Assembly (NCBI GenBank): GCA_903772945.1
Contig: CAICTM010000369.1
Span: 1-64,000, forward strand
Reading direction: 5' to 3'
Length of the DNA stretch: 64,000 bases
From: Seminavis robusta
Lineage: Eukaryota; Bacillariophyta; Bacillariophyceae; Naviculales; Naviculaceae
Positions 1 to 10,863 of this stretch are shown here, piece by piece. The notes below the pieces were generated by a model that did no database searches, was not told the DNA's origin, and saw only the letters and a program-made list of their open reading frames with translations. Position 1 is the first letter of the stretch. The number at the start of each line of letters is the position of its first letter. A program made the translations under genes and the position numbers.

Positions 1-19
1 TCGTGCAAAATTTGCAGTT

Positions 20-835
20 AACAACAGACAAAGTCGCGTCGAATCTCCGAAAGTCGCGTGTAAAGTCGTATGAAAGTCGTGTGCGAGACGCGTGCGAGTC
101 GTGTGCGACTTTCCACGCGACTTTCAGCGATCCGCGCGACTTTAACAAAAACCAGGCATGAAGGGGCCTTCCAGGAAGGTCCGCCGTCAGCCATGTTTTA
201 GCGATTAAGCCAGCCAGTCTACAATCTGTTGAACTCGTGTCTCGCGGACTCGCGATTGGACTCGTGACATCTCGTGCGACTCGCGAGTCTCGCGATGGAA
301 AGTCGCGCACTCGTTCCAAAACTCGCGACGGACTTCCTTCTTTTCATACCAAAACTCGCGGGACTCGCGGTGGTCTCGCGACTCTCGCGCAACTCGTGTT
401 TTCGACTCATTGTTTCGCGCGAGACTCGCATTTCCGCGAGTTGCGCGAGAGTCGCGAGACTGTGGTTTATTTGGCTATTGGAATCGCTAAAGTGACGTCA
501 CGGCGGGCCTTCCAGGAAGGCAGCCGATTTTGGAGATGGCTTAAAGTGGTTCCTATTCGCGCTGTGGACTTACCGAGTTTCCTGCGATTCGCGAGTTTCC
601 TGCGATTCCTTCAGCGGGAATGGCAGGAATAGAACGAATGGGGCGACCTCACCGCGACTTAGCGCGACTTACATCGTCTTTCTAAGTGTAAATGCTAGTT
701 TTTACTATTCGTGCAGTGCGACTTACCGCGAATTGCGAACGACTTTGGAAGTCGCGCTGCGCGACTTACGGCGAATCGAGAACGACTTCAGCCGACTTTC
801 TGGATTGCTCATTTTAAAAAGCGAATGGCCTATTA
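20..835. repeat. AGTCGCG/CGCGACT-rich degenerate repeat block
   Basis: The stretch is packed with short variants of CGCGACTT, GCGAGTC and their complements on both strands, with no fixed period. It also holds two copies of the palindrome-centred GGGCCTTCCAGGAAGG, near 158 and 505. Reading frames through it encode only Arg/Ser-rich translation with no family signature, so I treat them as by-products. It continues past the left edge of the window. Confidence 0.6.
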
Positions 836-2016
836 ATAATCCGCTGCCTTCCTGGGTCCGGAGCTGTCTCGCGAGAAAAAAGGCTGTTTTCTGAGGTGAC
901 TGAGCGTCGCGTCGGAGTTGGGAGGCTGAAGGCTGACTCGACTCAACTGGTAGCTGTACGCTGTACCCGTACCACCAGCTAGCTAGTGGTCTAGTAGAGT
1001 TCTGGATGGCTGGCTACACTGGCTACTAGGTGGTACCAGTACTAGCTAGTAGTCTATTACATCTATCCTGGAGCTGCAAGTAGTGCAGGTCCGTCTAGAG
1101 CTGGATAGCCAGCTAGTAGCCAAAAGCCATCTAGTATCGTTTACTTCAATCGTCTGAACTGTGAAATTGTTGGTACAACAAAGGAAATCAGAGTGGACAG
1201 CTCAGGTTTGACCTCAGGATGGGTTAGGAAATTGCCTCCTTCGAGTTCCTGATGGATCATCCTCGTTCAACATGTGGTGGCGTTCGATGTGTAGCGGCAA
1301 AAGACTTGCCTGGAGTTGGAGCCAGCTAGTACAGAACAGCTTACAGGACCCAGCCAGATGAGACCACTGCAGGCTGTCCACAAGCCAAGCAACTTGAACA
1401 AGGGCGGCAAAGCAAGGTAGTGAAATTTGAATGCTTTCAGTGTGCTTCCTTTGCTTTGCTTTCTACTAATGCAATATGCACCAAGCGAAACAGCGGTCCA
1501 CTGTGATCCCACAATGACTACTGGCGAGCTAGCTACACTGACACTAACAAGCAAGCAAGCAAGCAAGTTACTATCAGAGTGTGGTGGCAACGCGAAACAC
1601 TTCATTTCCGTTTATCCAGTAAGCCCCACCAGCCACTGCTCCGCCATGCCACCATTGACGCACTCGCTCTGGATCGCTATGGCAAACATGCTTCCAATGC
1701 TACCGGTATATGCACGACGAAGCGACCCATTGCGTGACCAGCTACGCTGTCACTAATAACAAGATATCAGAATGTGGTGACAAGAAAAAACCCTTCATTT
1801 ACATCCACCTAGCTAGAGTAAGCTCCGCCACCATCGATGGACTCTCGCCATCACATACATACATACATCAAGTATGCATCCATTCATTTTACAGAAAACG
1901 CATAGCCATTTTTCAAAAATAGAGCCGACTGACTCACTCAATCGGTACGTACGTTTTTCGATTCCATTGCGTATTGTCGTTTTGTTTTGTATAGTCGCTC
2001 GTGCGTCCTCGATGCT
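836..2016. other. Gene-free interval
   Basis: No convincing gene. The interval holds many CTAG-type palindromes around 960-1110 and a short (AAGC)n run near 1550. Short open frames overlap on both strands without a recognisable family. Confidence 0.5.
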
Positions 2017-3301
2017 CTACGTCTCCACCACCACCGGCGGATACTGTCCCATGACAATTTGTACAAACCGTGTCATTAGCAATGACACATCCATGGCATC
2101 GATGCGTTCGTGATACCAAATGGGGACTCGTATGTAAGCCAAAAAGTGGGAAAAGGCGAGAAACAATCCGGGCGTATAGTGCGCCAACCCCAACCAGAGG
2201 ATGCCCGGCATTTTGGTAATCCATGTTTCATAGAATAACATGTAAGGTCCAGAGATTCCCGTCAAAATCAAATGGGCGACCCGATCGGCCGTCATGGCGG
2301 ATCCTCCCGCGTGGAGTGTCGATGCGACTGGATTCCAAAACCCTGTCAGGGTGGCGGCGGGACATGCCATATTGACTGTCAACCACTGCGATTCTTCCGT
2401 GGCGAGTGACCAAAAGTAGGTCCGTAACGCGGCTTTGGAAGCGGCATAAGTACTGGAGAGTCCGTAGGGTCCATGGGCCATGATGGATGCCACAACGACA
2501 ATGTGTCCTTTTGGGTTGTCATGAGTTTTCCATTTTTCGAGCAACGCTTGCGTCAAATCGACGGGGGCTTGATAATTGACGCGTGTGACGTAATCTCGTT
2601 CTTGTTTTGTGGTGAGCATGGCGGGTTGATTTTGATAGACGCCGGCATTGAGAATGACCATATCCAAAGGGTCGTCCCCACAGGCTTTCCAGACGCGATC
2701 GACAATGGTGGCTTCCATTGTGGTAGTGCTATTGTTGGCAGCGTCGTAGGGGACAATGGACATTTTGGTGTGTTCGGGATGATATTTCGATCCCAATAGA
2801 GATTGACATTTGGACGCCACATTGAGCAGCTTGTCGCGTTTCCGAGAACTCAAAATGACATGGGCGGCACCTGCCTGTAAGGCTTGACAGACCATGGACG
2901 CTCCAATGCTGTATTCATCCGATAAATTATGTGATGTATGCAGTGTAGAACAGAAAAGGACATGGGAAAATCAAAAAGGACGAATGAGAGAGTGAATAGA
3001 TGTAAAAGCACAGTACCGTAAATCGTTTCCGGATGGAACAGCCGACACAAGGATCATCACAACTCAACTCAACTCTCTGCTCTACCTACTCCACTAACAA
3101 ACAACAATGATACTGCACTGTCACTTACCCCGACGAAGCGCCCGTGATCCAAATGGTCTTGTTTTGAAGACTGGAATGCTGCCATCCCCCCGTCCACGTC
3201 GCCGCAGCATCATAAAAGTAGAGAGTAGGAGCGGCATCCAAGTTGTTCCATGCCACTACCAGCACCACCAGAATCCAAGCAATCGAAAACATCATCATCA
3301 T
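2017..3301 (-). CDS. Membrane-anchored short-chain dehydrogenase/reductase (DHRS7-like), 2 exons
   Basis: Exons at 3301-3129 and 2908-2017, joined across a 220-nt GT-AG intron, give 354 residues in one frame. The start is the first ATG (3301), in a run of four Met codons; it opens a hydrophobic N-terminal anchor (about residues 5-18). The splice restores the NAD(P)-binding TGASSGIG motif (53-60) exactly, which strongly supports the gene model. Downstream are the LNAG motif and the catalytic Ser plus YAASK. The C-terminal third is hydrophobic. Family knowledge: SDRs of this layout are ER or lipid-droplet oxidoreductases acting on retinoids, steroids or fatty acyl ketones; the substrate cannot be read from sequence. 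The gene is divergent from the FAD oxidoreductase starting at 3781. Confidence 0.88.
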
Positions 3302-3780
3302 GGTGTGTGACAAACAGACAAACAAACAACGGAAAATGATGGTGCTCTTTCGATGGGGTTTTGATGTGAAGAGGAGACAAAAGAAGGATCTTCATTTGAG
3401 TGTTCAAACAGCTAAACAGGCTGATTTATTGCGTGGATCCCTTTGAAGATCGAAGATCTTCTCCGACATCACCAGCAGCGCCTTCTGAATTCTCACTCCT
3501 ACTGTAGTTTTCAATCATACTGTAGGATTGATGGTGTGCCATAATCATGTACCATACTAGTACGGTACCGATAGTTCGTGATACCGTTCGAAGAATCTTC
3601 TCCGACTTCTCCAGAACCTTCTGACGACTCCGCGCGGTCGAAAGATCCAATTTGAAAATCCAGAAGCGACGATGCTGTACTGTAACCTCTCCACGCTCAC
3701 AAAACCAAATAAACAAAAAGATACACCAAACAACCGTCTTCTTCTTCTATCTATCTACTACTATCTTTAAAAAACAAACA
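3302..3780. promoter_or_regulatory. Shared upstream region of two divergent redox genes
   Basis: This 479-bp gap lies between the divergent starts of the SDR and the FAD oxidoreductase, so it must hold both promoters. It contains CT-rich and A-rich stretches just before the 3781 start. No specific site was identified. Confidence 0.45.
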
Positions 3781-4950
3781 ATGGCTCCATCATCAGAATC
3801 CCTCGGCAGCTGTATTATTGTGGGTGGAGGACCCGGCGGCGTGCATGTCGCCACAACGATTGCCAAGATGTGCGGCGCTACGGTGGATGTGACGATTGTG
3901 GATCGTCAAAATTATATGGATTGGAGTTTGGCATCGCCGCGCATGTTGGTGGCGCCCGACGATATTGACCAATATGGCTATTGTATGCCATTGGATAAAG
4001 TCTGTGAATTTGTGGGACTGCAAAAAGGCAAAAACAAAACCACATTTGTCCAAGCCGCCGTCACACAAGTGGGCCCCAAAAGTGTAACGTTGGACAATGG
4101 CCAGACACTAGAAGCGGATGTCATTGTGGTTGCTATTGGAGGACAATATTCATCGGGGGCGATTTGGAAACCCACGCCCGATCTCACTACTCGAGAAACG
4201 CGAATTGCGGCGTTTCGGACATTGCGCGAAAAAATTGCCAACTCGAAACACGTCGTCGTGACAGGCGCGGGTCCCAGTGGCGTCGAAGTGGCGGGAGAAC
4301 TCAAGGCCGCCTTTCCCGATCTACAAGTCACCATGGTGGGATCACTCTTGCCCAATTCACCGGAAGTATTGCAGATACGTGTCAAGACGGCATTGGAAGG
4401 AATGGGTGTTGTCGTCAAGGAAGGCCGAGTCGATGCCAAGGAACCCGACAGCGACGGCACGGTCAAGACCCGTGATGGCGGCACGACTATCGAAAACGTC
4501 GATTTGATTTTAAATGCCGCTGGATTTACATTCAAAGGAAAAGATATTGCGGACGACACGCTCCAGAAAGATGTCACGGACCGTGGTCAATTCAACTGTC
4601 GTCATACACTCCAACTCGCATCCACCGATTCCGTCTTTTGCTGTGGAGACGTGCTGGCCGTCCCGGAAGGCTACTATGCCGATGTCAAGGGACTCCAACA
4701 TGCCGACATGACGGCCGAAACGGTGGGTAAAAATGTCGTGGCAATGCTCCAACAAAAACCACTCGCCGATTTTGCATGGAGCAAGACACCCATTAACAAA
4801 CCCATGATGACCGCCTTGGGACCCAAAATTGCCATTGGATACATGGGAATGCCCAATTTTATGGAAAACTTTCTGGGACGAACCTTGAAATGCAAGGACT
4901 ATTACATGAGTCTCAAAAAGAGTGGGTATGGAAAGGGCAAGACGTGGTAG
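3781..4950 (+). CDS. FAD-dependent NAD(P)H oxidoreductase, AIFM2/FSP1-like
   Basis: Single-exon gene of 389 residues; human FSP1 is about 373. The ATG at 3781 follows an A-rich leader and sits just ahead of the FAD-binding Rossmann motif (VGGGPGG, residues 14-20). A second Rossmann motif (TGAGPSG, about 160) fits NAD(P)H binding, and a C-terminal CCGD motif fits FAD binding. Known role of the family: membrane-associated reduction of quinones such as CoQ or vitamin K, protecting lipids from peroxidation, or NDH-2-like activity. The N-terminal myristoylation signal of animal FSP1 is not evident (MAPSS start). Sharing a divergent promoter with an SDR suggests, without proving, co-regulated redox functions. 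Confidence 0.85.
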   Translation: MAPSSESLGSCIIVGGGPGGVHVATTIAKMCGATVDVTIVDRQNYMDWSLASPRMLVAPDDIDQYGYCMPLDKVCEFVGLQKGKNKTTFVQAAVTQVGPKSVTLDNGQTLEADVIVVAIGGQYSSGAIWKPTPDLTTRETRIAAFRTLREKIANSKHVVVTGAGPSGVEVAGELKAAFPDLQVTMVGSLLPNSPEVLQIRVKTALEGMGVVVKEGRVDAKEPDSDGTVKTRDGGTTIENVDLILNAAGFTFKGKDIADDTLQKDVTDRGQFNCRHTLQLASTDSVFCCGDVLAVPEGYYADVKGLQHADMTAETVGKNVVAMLQQKPLADFAWSKTPINKPMMTALGPKIAIGYMGMPNFMENFLGRTLKCKDYYMSLKKSGYGKGKTW

Positions 4951-5686
4951 GTAGAAACGAAAAGAAAATGATTAAGTGAAGTGAGCCTCAGTCAGTCAGG
5001 ACAACAAGAAAAAGGAACAAGGTTGTGAAAGGAAGGTGTCGCTTGTGTGTGAAAAGGAGTGCAGTGAAAGCGTATTGAACGATTTATGTATTAAATTAAA
5101 AACGAATGTATCCTACAGTGCAAAAAATGCCAAGCTACCATAGAGTACGCTGCGCCCCTCTGGACAACGTCAAGTTGCTGTAGGAAGCTCACAGAAAAGG
5201 GTGTGCCGTTTGGTAGCTCTAGCTAGTCTAGTCTAGTCTAGCTGATGAATCGAATCCGTCTGTCTCTTCTCTACGTACAACGTTTTCAACGGACTGCAAT
5301 GCAATACAAAGCAGAAGCAACCACTTCCTTTGCTAATGGGAACTCATCTGCCGCACATCTTTCTCTACTTTCGCTCTCCAGGGGTGCAATTGGCTGAATT
5401 GCAGGAGCCAGCAGCGGGGCACAGGTAACCAAGCAGCGCCAGCTTCAAAAAGGATACAGCAAAGCTGCGGCTCTATTCTTCCCGTGTACCAGGAGGATTT
5501 TACGTGACCTTTCCTGCTGTCCTACTCGTTCATTGCATAGCAAAGAGGCAGGGAAAGAACGGAGCTGATGATTGCCTTCCCTCCTTACAGTTGTGCGATG
5601 GGTCGACTCAAATTGACAGACGAGATCGGCATTGCTTTCCCTGTTTCTTTGCTATGCTTCACAGAGTACCATTCATTCTCATGAAG
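4951..5686. other. Gene-free interval between convergent genes
   Basis: Contains the 3' flanks of two convergent genes, a (TCTAG)n run at about 5215-5245 and no recognisable coding sequence. Confidence 0.5.
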
Positions 5687-7383
5687 TCATCTTGCATCTT
5701 TCTCGTCACCTGGTGGCGGATGGTCGTAGTGGAACATATGCATGTAATCTTTATTCAAGGCTTCCTTGGCAGCTTCGTAGTCTATTGGTCGAAAGTTTCC
5801 TCCTGGCGGCATGGGTTTGGAGTACTTGATCCATGCTTGGATGAAACCAGTCGATTTGTCGTGGCCTGGAGAGTCTGCCTTGGCAGAGTCCAAAATGTAG
5901 GTAAAGTTTCGATCGGTGCGAATTTCGCCTCCTACACAGGTGCAGATCTGGGTTGTCGTCTCTTCGGCATGGAACATCAAGTCTTCCAAACGGACAATCA
6001 ACCTCGGGTATTTCGCATCCTCAATGTACATTTTGTACCAATCGTTCCAAAGATGGGCCAGTGAATCCGAGTATTCCATACGGCCATTGGCAAATTTTGT
6101 GGTCACCTCGTTCCATTGTCCCCGCGGTTTGAGGTTGGGACAATTTTGCCCCTTAAAGCCGTGGCGCCATTTTGCAGTGTATCCCTAAAGCGGTAGCCAA
6201 TAATATCAAGTCGTAGTAGATTGAGTTTCTCATTCTGATTTCATCATCATAACGTCAAGGCTACCGGTATGCGTTGTCTGACCGGATACTCACATTTTTG
6301 CACTACAAGGCAGAAAACACCGTCAGTGAAGCTGTTCCCCAAAACGATAAGGAGGTTGATTTTTAATGCCTGAACTTTCTTACCATGCTGTGCATCCAAC
6401 TGTATGGATGCCGGATCGTCACTACAGGCATGATCCACTCTTTGTTTATTGCTTTGGCCTTTTCTGTGGAGTGTTCCTCCTTGTATTTTGCCGGGGAATG
6501 CTTGCCCCATGGTACCTATAACATGAAAAGGGCGGAAAATGGGTGGAGTCAATTGGGAAAAATCCACGAATTCAGCTGAGAGAGTATGCAATGAACAATT
6601 CTTTTTCTTCGACGTACCTGCCATCGCATGCTGCCGAAAATTGAGTGGATGATGGTCTTGCCAGTAAAGGATGTTATTGATACATTTTTCGACTTACCCA
6701 TGAGCTTCTCTGGATGCATCAATACCATACTTTTCAACTCTCTCGGGTATCTTACAATTGTTCTTGAGTAAATGAGTGACCAGGTTTGTGCCAGTATTGA
6801 ACATGCCACTGCTCCCCAACATGCGTTCCACTGCTGGTACCGATTGTTTGAATGCTTCACATGTATCCAATCCCCCAATGACTGGTTTGGGTCCAATGAC
6901 GCGCACAATCTGATCCCAGGTGGGCAGCGTCTCAATAACAGTGTTGTTCAATGGGGGTATCCCAGCTTGTTCGAATACCTTCAAAACGGGAGCTCGACCG
7001 AATTCTTGTTTTGAGGAAACTGTTTCCTTGTTTCGTGTCTTCAATACGGGCAATTTGTGTTGATTGTCTTCGTCTTGAAAGGCAAATTTCCGCTTGGATT
7101 CCCATGTCATTTTGGACAGATATGAGGGATTGTGTTTGCCGACTTTATCGTATCCTCCCATGTGTCGCTGTCGATGGCGAATGTTGAACTTGGACAAACT
7201 CAAATTCTTGGACGTCAAGAAGTAGACATCGATAAACACTGTGAAAATGACCAGACCCCCCAACAACGCCGCCAGGCCTTTGGAATTGGTGCAACCATTA
7301 ATATTGGTTGACCCAGACGGATTTTTGGATGGTGGCTTCAACGTCCTGCTACTCGCTGGTCCATGGCCGTTGGTAACAGACAT
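5687..7383 (-). CDS. Type II membrane sulfotransferase, 5 exons including 13-nt and 9-nt microexons
   Basis: Exons: 7383-6698, 6630-6618 (13 nt), 6515-6384, 6302-6294 (9 nt) and 6184-5687. All junctions are GT-AG, introns run 67-109 nt, and phases close perfectly to 445 residues. A transmembrane segment at about 36-55 gives a short cytosolic tail and a lumenal domain, as in Golgi sulfotransferases. The 5' PAPS-binding loop is GMFNTGTN (193-200). VPWGKH (234-239) follows the 13-nt exon, and the 3' PAPS-binding segment is IRHPYSW (267-273). The 9-nt exon encodes Cys-Lys-Asn, giving MHSMCKNGYTAKW. Likely role: transfer of sulfate from PAPS to a glycan or other acceptor in the Golgi; acceptor unknown. 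Protein-level continuity supports both microexons, but transcript data are needed. Confidence 0.85.
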
Positions 7384-7940
7384 CGTGGGCCTTTGTCCTC
7401 AACTCTCAATCAACGAATGCTCTCAGTCCTAAGCAACTTGATTGTCCTCCACTAACACACCAGCACCAAAGTCTGAAGATGTCTTGGGAGCTTTTTGCAC
7501 CCACAACAATGGCAATGTTTCTGTAATACAGTGTGAGACAAAAAAGTAAGCTGAGAGCGAGGTGCGCGCCAATGAAAGCAAGTCAGTGCCACGGTCAATG
7601 CCGTGCCCCGGTACCGATACAGCCGTACCAGTACATGTACTTTCGCAAATCAACTTGGAACGCCGTGGAATGTGTTTTCCTGCAATGCCCAGATGGATTC
7701 GATTCGATTCGAATGATTCGATTCATCCTAATAGAGCCACAGGTACTACCACTACCACCCGGTGGTACGGTAAAGGTACCGGTACCGCAGGACGCATTGT
7801 TTGCTTCGTCGCTCGTGTTTGTCGTGGCATTACACATTTTGCCTACGAATGGGTACGTCTACCTACTGCAGGACCGTCCGACGCTTTTCACTCAGGATTT
7901 AAGCATCTTCAACTTTCCACGACTGACAACATCCTGGAAA
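7384..7940. other. Gene-free interval upstream of the sulfotransferase gene
   Basis: Contains the sulfotransferase 5' flank, GATTCGATTC-type runs (7695-7720) and dense TACCGGTA-type palindromes (7600-7790). No gene recognised. Confidence 0.45.
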
Positions 7941-8206
7941 CAACCCCTTACACAACCCCTTAAACAACCCCTTAAAGCTTCAACATCCCCTTCAACAACC
8001 CCTTTAATAAACAACCCCTTAACAACATCCCCTTATATCCTCGAAACAAATCCATAAGCCTTCATTGAAACGCCGTACAACAACCCCTTATCACGAATGA
8101 ACATCCCCTTAAATAGACAACCCCTTAACAACAACCCCTTAAATATTTAACATCCCCTTTTAAACAACCCCTTAAAGCTTACATATCCCCTTAAACAACC
8201 TCTTAA
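7941..8206. repeat. Degenerate CAACCCCTTAAA repeat tract
   Basis: About 16 copies of CCCCTT, mostly within CAACCCCTTAAA or ACATCCCCTTAAA, are separated by 3-25 nt. The spacing is irregular, so this is not a clean microsatellite, and the unit differs from the usual telomere repeat (TTAGGG). Confidence 0.75.
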
Positions 8207-8525
8207 TGAGAACCGGGATAATGAGTCAGTCGTGCCCGTTTTTATTAAAGCCTGAGGAAAACCGTCGGACGGTCCTGAGGAGGCGGTGGACGTCAACAAT
8301 CTAACCTAGTAGTCTACACGTACATGCAATTCATCGATTGATGCATTCCACGTGCACGCGATCACGTTGCGAGTGTCCACGGCACGCTGAATCGCGCCGT
8401 GGAAGTAAAGTCGGGCTCGTCCAAATGTATTACTTCAGCCTTCAGCTCACAGCCCAAGGAACCTGGGTTATTGTTGGACGGCGTGGCGACTTTGTTCTTT
8501 CAGGTTGTTGTTGAAGCGGATCACC

Positions 8526-9800
8526 ATGGTTGACGCCAGCGAACCATCTCTACTAGAGACGCTTCAAAATTTCTTGACTGATGATACTTTGAATGATGTG
8601 ACACTCAAGGGAACAGATGGAGTGGAAGTGTCTGCCAACCGATGGGTACTCTCTTCCAGGAGTAAGGTTTTCAAAGGGATGCTCCTGGGAAAGTTCCAGG
8701 AAGCTTCATCCACTGTTGTAGAGGTTGGCTTCAATGGAAGTGTCTTGAGAGCTATTGTGGAGTATATTCTTACAGATTCAGCCGAGATGTTGAATCCGAA
8801 GAAGCGCAAGAGCCATGCAGAGGGAGGAGTGTACTACGATTTTCAGTTCATCCAGTCCCTTGTGAAGTTGGCAGAGGCTTCTTCATATTTCCAGCTTCCT
8901 GGGTTGGGACATGCCGTGCTGACGAAATTTGATGAAATTTTGGAGACAGCCCCAGGCTCATCATTTGCTATCCTGCAAGCCTGCAAAATGGCTGGACCTT
9001 CCATCTCAGAGAATATTACAAAGCAAGCAATGGATTATATTCGCTCTGCTCCAGTATCATCAATCACAAAGGAGAATGTCCATTGTTTGAGCTCTGATGT
9101 GTTGGAAGAAATTCTAAAAGATGAAGAAATGCAATTTACAGAATACCAACTCTTTCAACTCCTGCACCTCTGGGCAGAAGGAAGTAAAAACGAGCGCAAC
9201 AGGATTGCCAAGCATTTTTCCGAGCACATACATCTGAATAAGATTGACCCAGAAACGTTATCAACGACTATTGCTACATCAGGGTTGGTCACAGCCATCC
9301 AGCTTTGTGAAGCATACAAGCAACAGTCCCTGAAGGCAAGCAAGTTGTCCAACCACGAACTACTGGGTTTAGACAAGTGCCGATGCACACATTGGGTGAA
9401 AGATATCCCTCCAGATTGCGATACCCCAATGGAGATAAAAGTGCAAGGAGCTGGTTCAGATGCTGTCAATGGTATTTATGTTCAAAATGGGACATTTGAA
9501 GGCAAGTGCATGTACAGCATGCATGGTGAATATGATGGGAATCCATGTGTTTTCTGGCTGTTCTACTGTAAGAACGAGCATTGGTATATTTCAATTCCTG
9601 GCAAGAAAGAGCCAGGAACAAGAGAAGATAAAGATTTCTACAGCATCAGAACTAGAAAGCGCAAAGCACCTCCGTCCTCAGGGTGGACATGCTGTGCTCG
9701 GGGAGTCAGTCCAACCCCAAACCTTTTCTACAAGGTTGGCAATAGCAGACAGCAACATCAACAACACCTGGGATCAGAAACTCACAAAGCAACACCTTGA
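8526..9800 (+). CDS. BTB/POZ-BACK domain protein
   Basis: 424 residues from the ATG at 8526, which has a good context (ATCACCATGG). An N-terminal BTB domain (about 10-115) includes the typical LNDVTLKG and SRSKVFKGML segments; a possible basic nuclear signal (KKRK) lies near residue 93; a BACK-like helical region follows (about 130-270). The C-terminal third (about 290-400) matches a beta-rich module common in protist proteins (VNGIYV ... WYISI ... PPSSGW). BTB-BACK proteins usually act as substrate adaptors of cullin-3 ubiquitin ligases; that role is inferred. A pyrimidine-AG stretch just upstream could be a splice acceptor, so a further 5' exon is possible. Confidence 0.82.
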   Translation: MVDASEPSLLETLQNFLTDDTLNDVTLKGTDGVEVSANRWVLSSRSKVFKGMLLGKFQEASSTVVEVGFNGSVLRAIVEYILTDSAEMLNPKKRKSHAEGGVYYDFQFIQSLVKLAEASSYFQLPGLGHAVLTKFDEILETAPGSSFAILQACKMAGPSISENITKQAMDYIRSAPVSSITKENVHCLSSDVLEEILKDEEMQFTEYQLFQLLHLWAEGSKNERNRIAKHFSEHIHLNKIDPETLSTTIATSGLVTAIQLCEAYKQQSLKASKLSNHELLGLDKCRCTHWVKDIPPDCDTPMEIKVQGAGSDAVNGIYVQNGTFEGKCMYSMHGEYDGNPCVFWLFYCKNEHWYISIPGKKEPGTREDKDFYSIRTRKRKAPPSSGWTCCARGVSPTPNLFYKVGNSRQQHQQHLGSETHKATP

Positions 9801-10362
9801 AGCGCCAACATGAGAATACAGCATCTGCGGGCGCAGGCCAACGTAGCGGGTCTGGTTAACATTTGGCTTGCTAGCGGTAACATTAACCAGCCTGAGATCT
9901 ATAAGGAGCAGCTGCCTGCCTGCCTAGTATAAAATCAGAACCATATGAAAGATCTCAACAGGAAACATCTAGCTAGTTCCACGCACCAGTAACGGTGTGC
10001 ATTTCCTATGCCGGTTCCAAGCAACGAAGTCCAGTCCTGGGAATGAGAATCTCGAGTAGCAACCGCTCTAGCTGGACTAGCCAGCTAACTTTGAATAGGA
10101 ACGTTCCAACTCCCACCCCCGATACCTGCCCTACAATTACAGACTTCCCCGTCCCCGTTTCTATTCCCACTTTTATTTCCCCTATTTCGCCCGAACCATC
10201 GAGAATGAAGTCCACTCGGATCCTGCTTTGAGAACCAGCAACCTACATGAGCTCAACTTGTCCTTGCAAGCAAAACAAAAACGCATTGGAAGGCTCACAA
10301 ATCACGTTCGGTTAAACAAAAAGCATTTTTAAAACAAAGCATTCAAACACTATACAAACAAC
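9801..10362. other. Gene-free interval
   Basis: No gene recognised. Pyrimidine-rich C/T tract at about 10110-10195, followed by an A-rich leader before the next start. Confidence 0.45.
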
Positions 10363-10863
10363 ATGTGTTCTCTCGTAGCATCCTATCTCAATTTTTCCCA
10401 TGATGCTTCTTGCCCGCCACCTGAGCAGCAAGAACGTTCCTCTTCCTCAAGTTCCTTTCCATGGACAACTAGCCACAATGGAAGGAGCTCTATTGGCGAG
10501 CTGATACGAAGCGCGTCGCTCGAGAATGTTTACGCCTTGGTGGGATCTCCTTCTTGCATCAAATCCAAGGTTGTAAATATCGTCGAGGTGGATGGCCAAA
10601 CCAAGCTCATTGGTTTTGAGATTCCCAAGAACCAGGAGTATCGATTTGACCAGCAGCAGTTTGTTGCGGTCTACTACGCTGAAAAGAAAACAGATGTGGT
10701 GGAAGCTGGTACTTTTCCCATCATGTCCATCAAGCACAATATGCTTGGGGCTCCTATTGTGTACATTGCGGTTCGCGTGGACGAAACACATGATCCTCAC
10801 AGCATGGCAACATTCCTTTACGAACAAGGACGTCCCCTTCTATCTGCCAACTTGGTTCCTTAG
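10363..10863 (+). CDS. Undescribed 166-residue protein, paralogue of the 35.4-kb gene by its C-terminus
   Basis: The open frame has a Ser-rich N-terminus (residues 20-50) and a compact C-terminal region (about 65-160) with no family I recognise. This C-terminus resembles that of the gene at 35452-36393: both run V-x-I ... D-x-x-TK ... GTF-x-I-x-S ... I-x-IAV-x-x-D ... MA-x-FLY-x-QG. Conservation between two loci 25 kb apart argues that both are real genes. The start is the first ATG after an A-rich leader. No signal peptide or membrane segment is visible. Confidence 0.65.
   Translation: MCSLVASYLNFSHDASCPPPEQQERSSSSSSFPWTTSHNGRSSIGELIRSASLENVYALVGSPSCIKSKVVNIVEVDGQTKLIGFEIPKNQEYRFDQQQFVAVYYAEKKTDVVEAGTFPIMSIKHNMLGAPIVYIAVRVDETHDPHSMATFLYEQGRPLLSANLVP

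Noticed and set aside
237-632. 131-codon frame in the left repeat block.
   Set aside because: Arg/Ser-rich translation of a short-word repeat, open on both strands.
5504-6064. 186-codon plus-strand frame.
   Set aside because: It is the complement of the last sulfotransferase exon, which has clear homology and splice logic.
7941-8206. Interstitial telomere repeat.
   Set aside because: CCCCTTAAA spacing and sequence differ from CCCTAA tandem repeats and are not in register.
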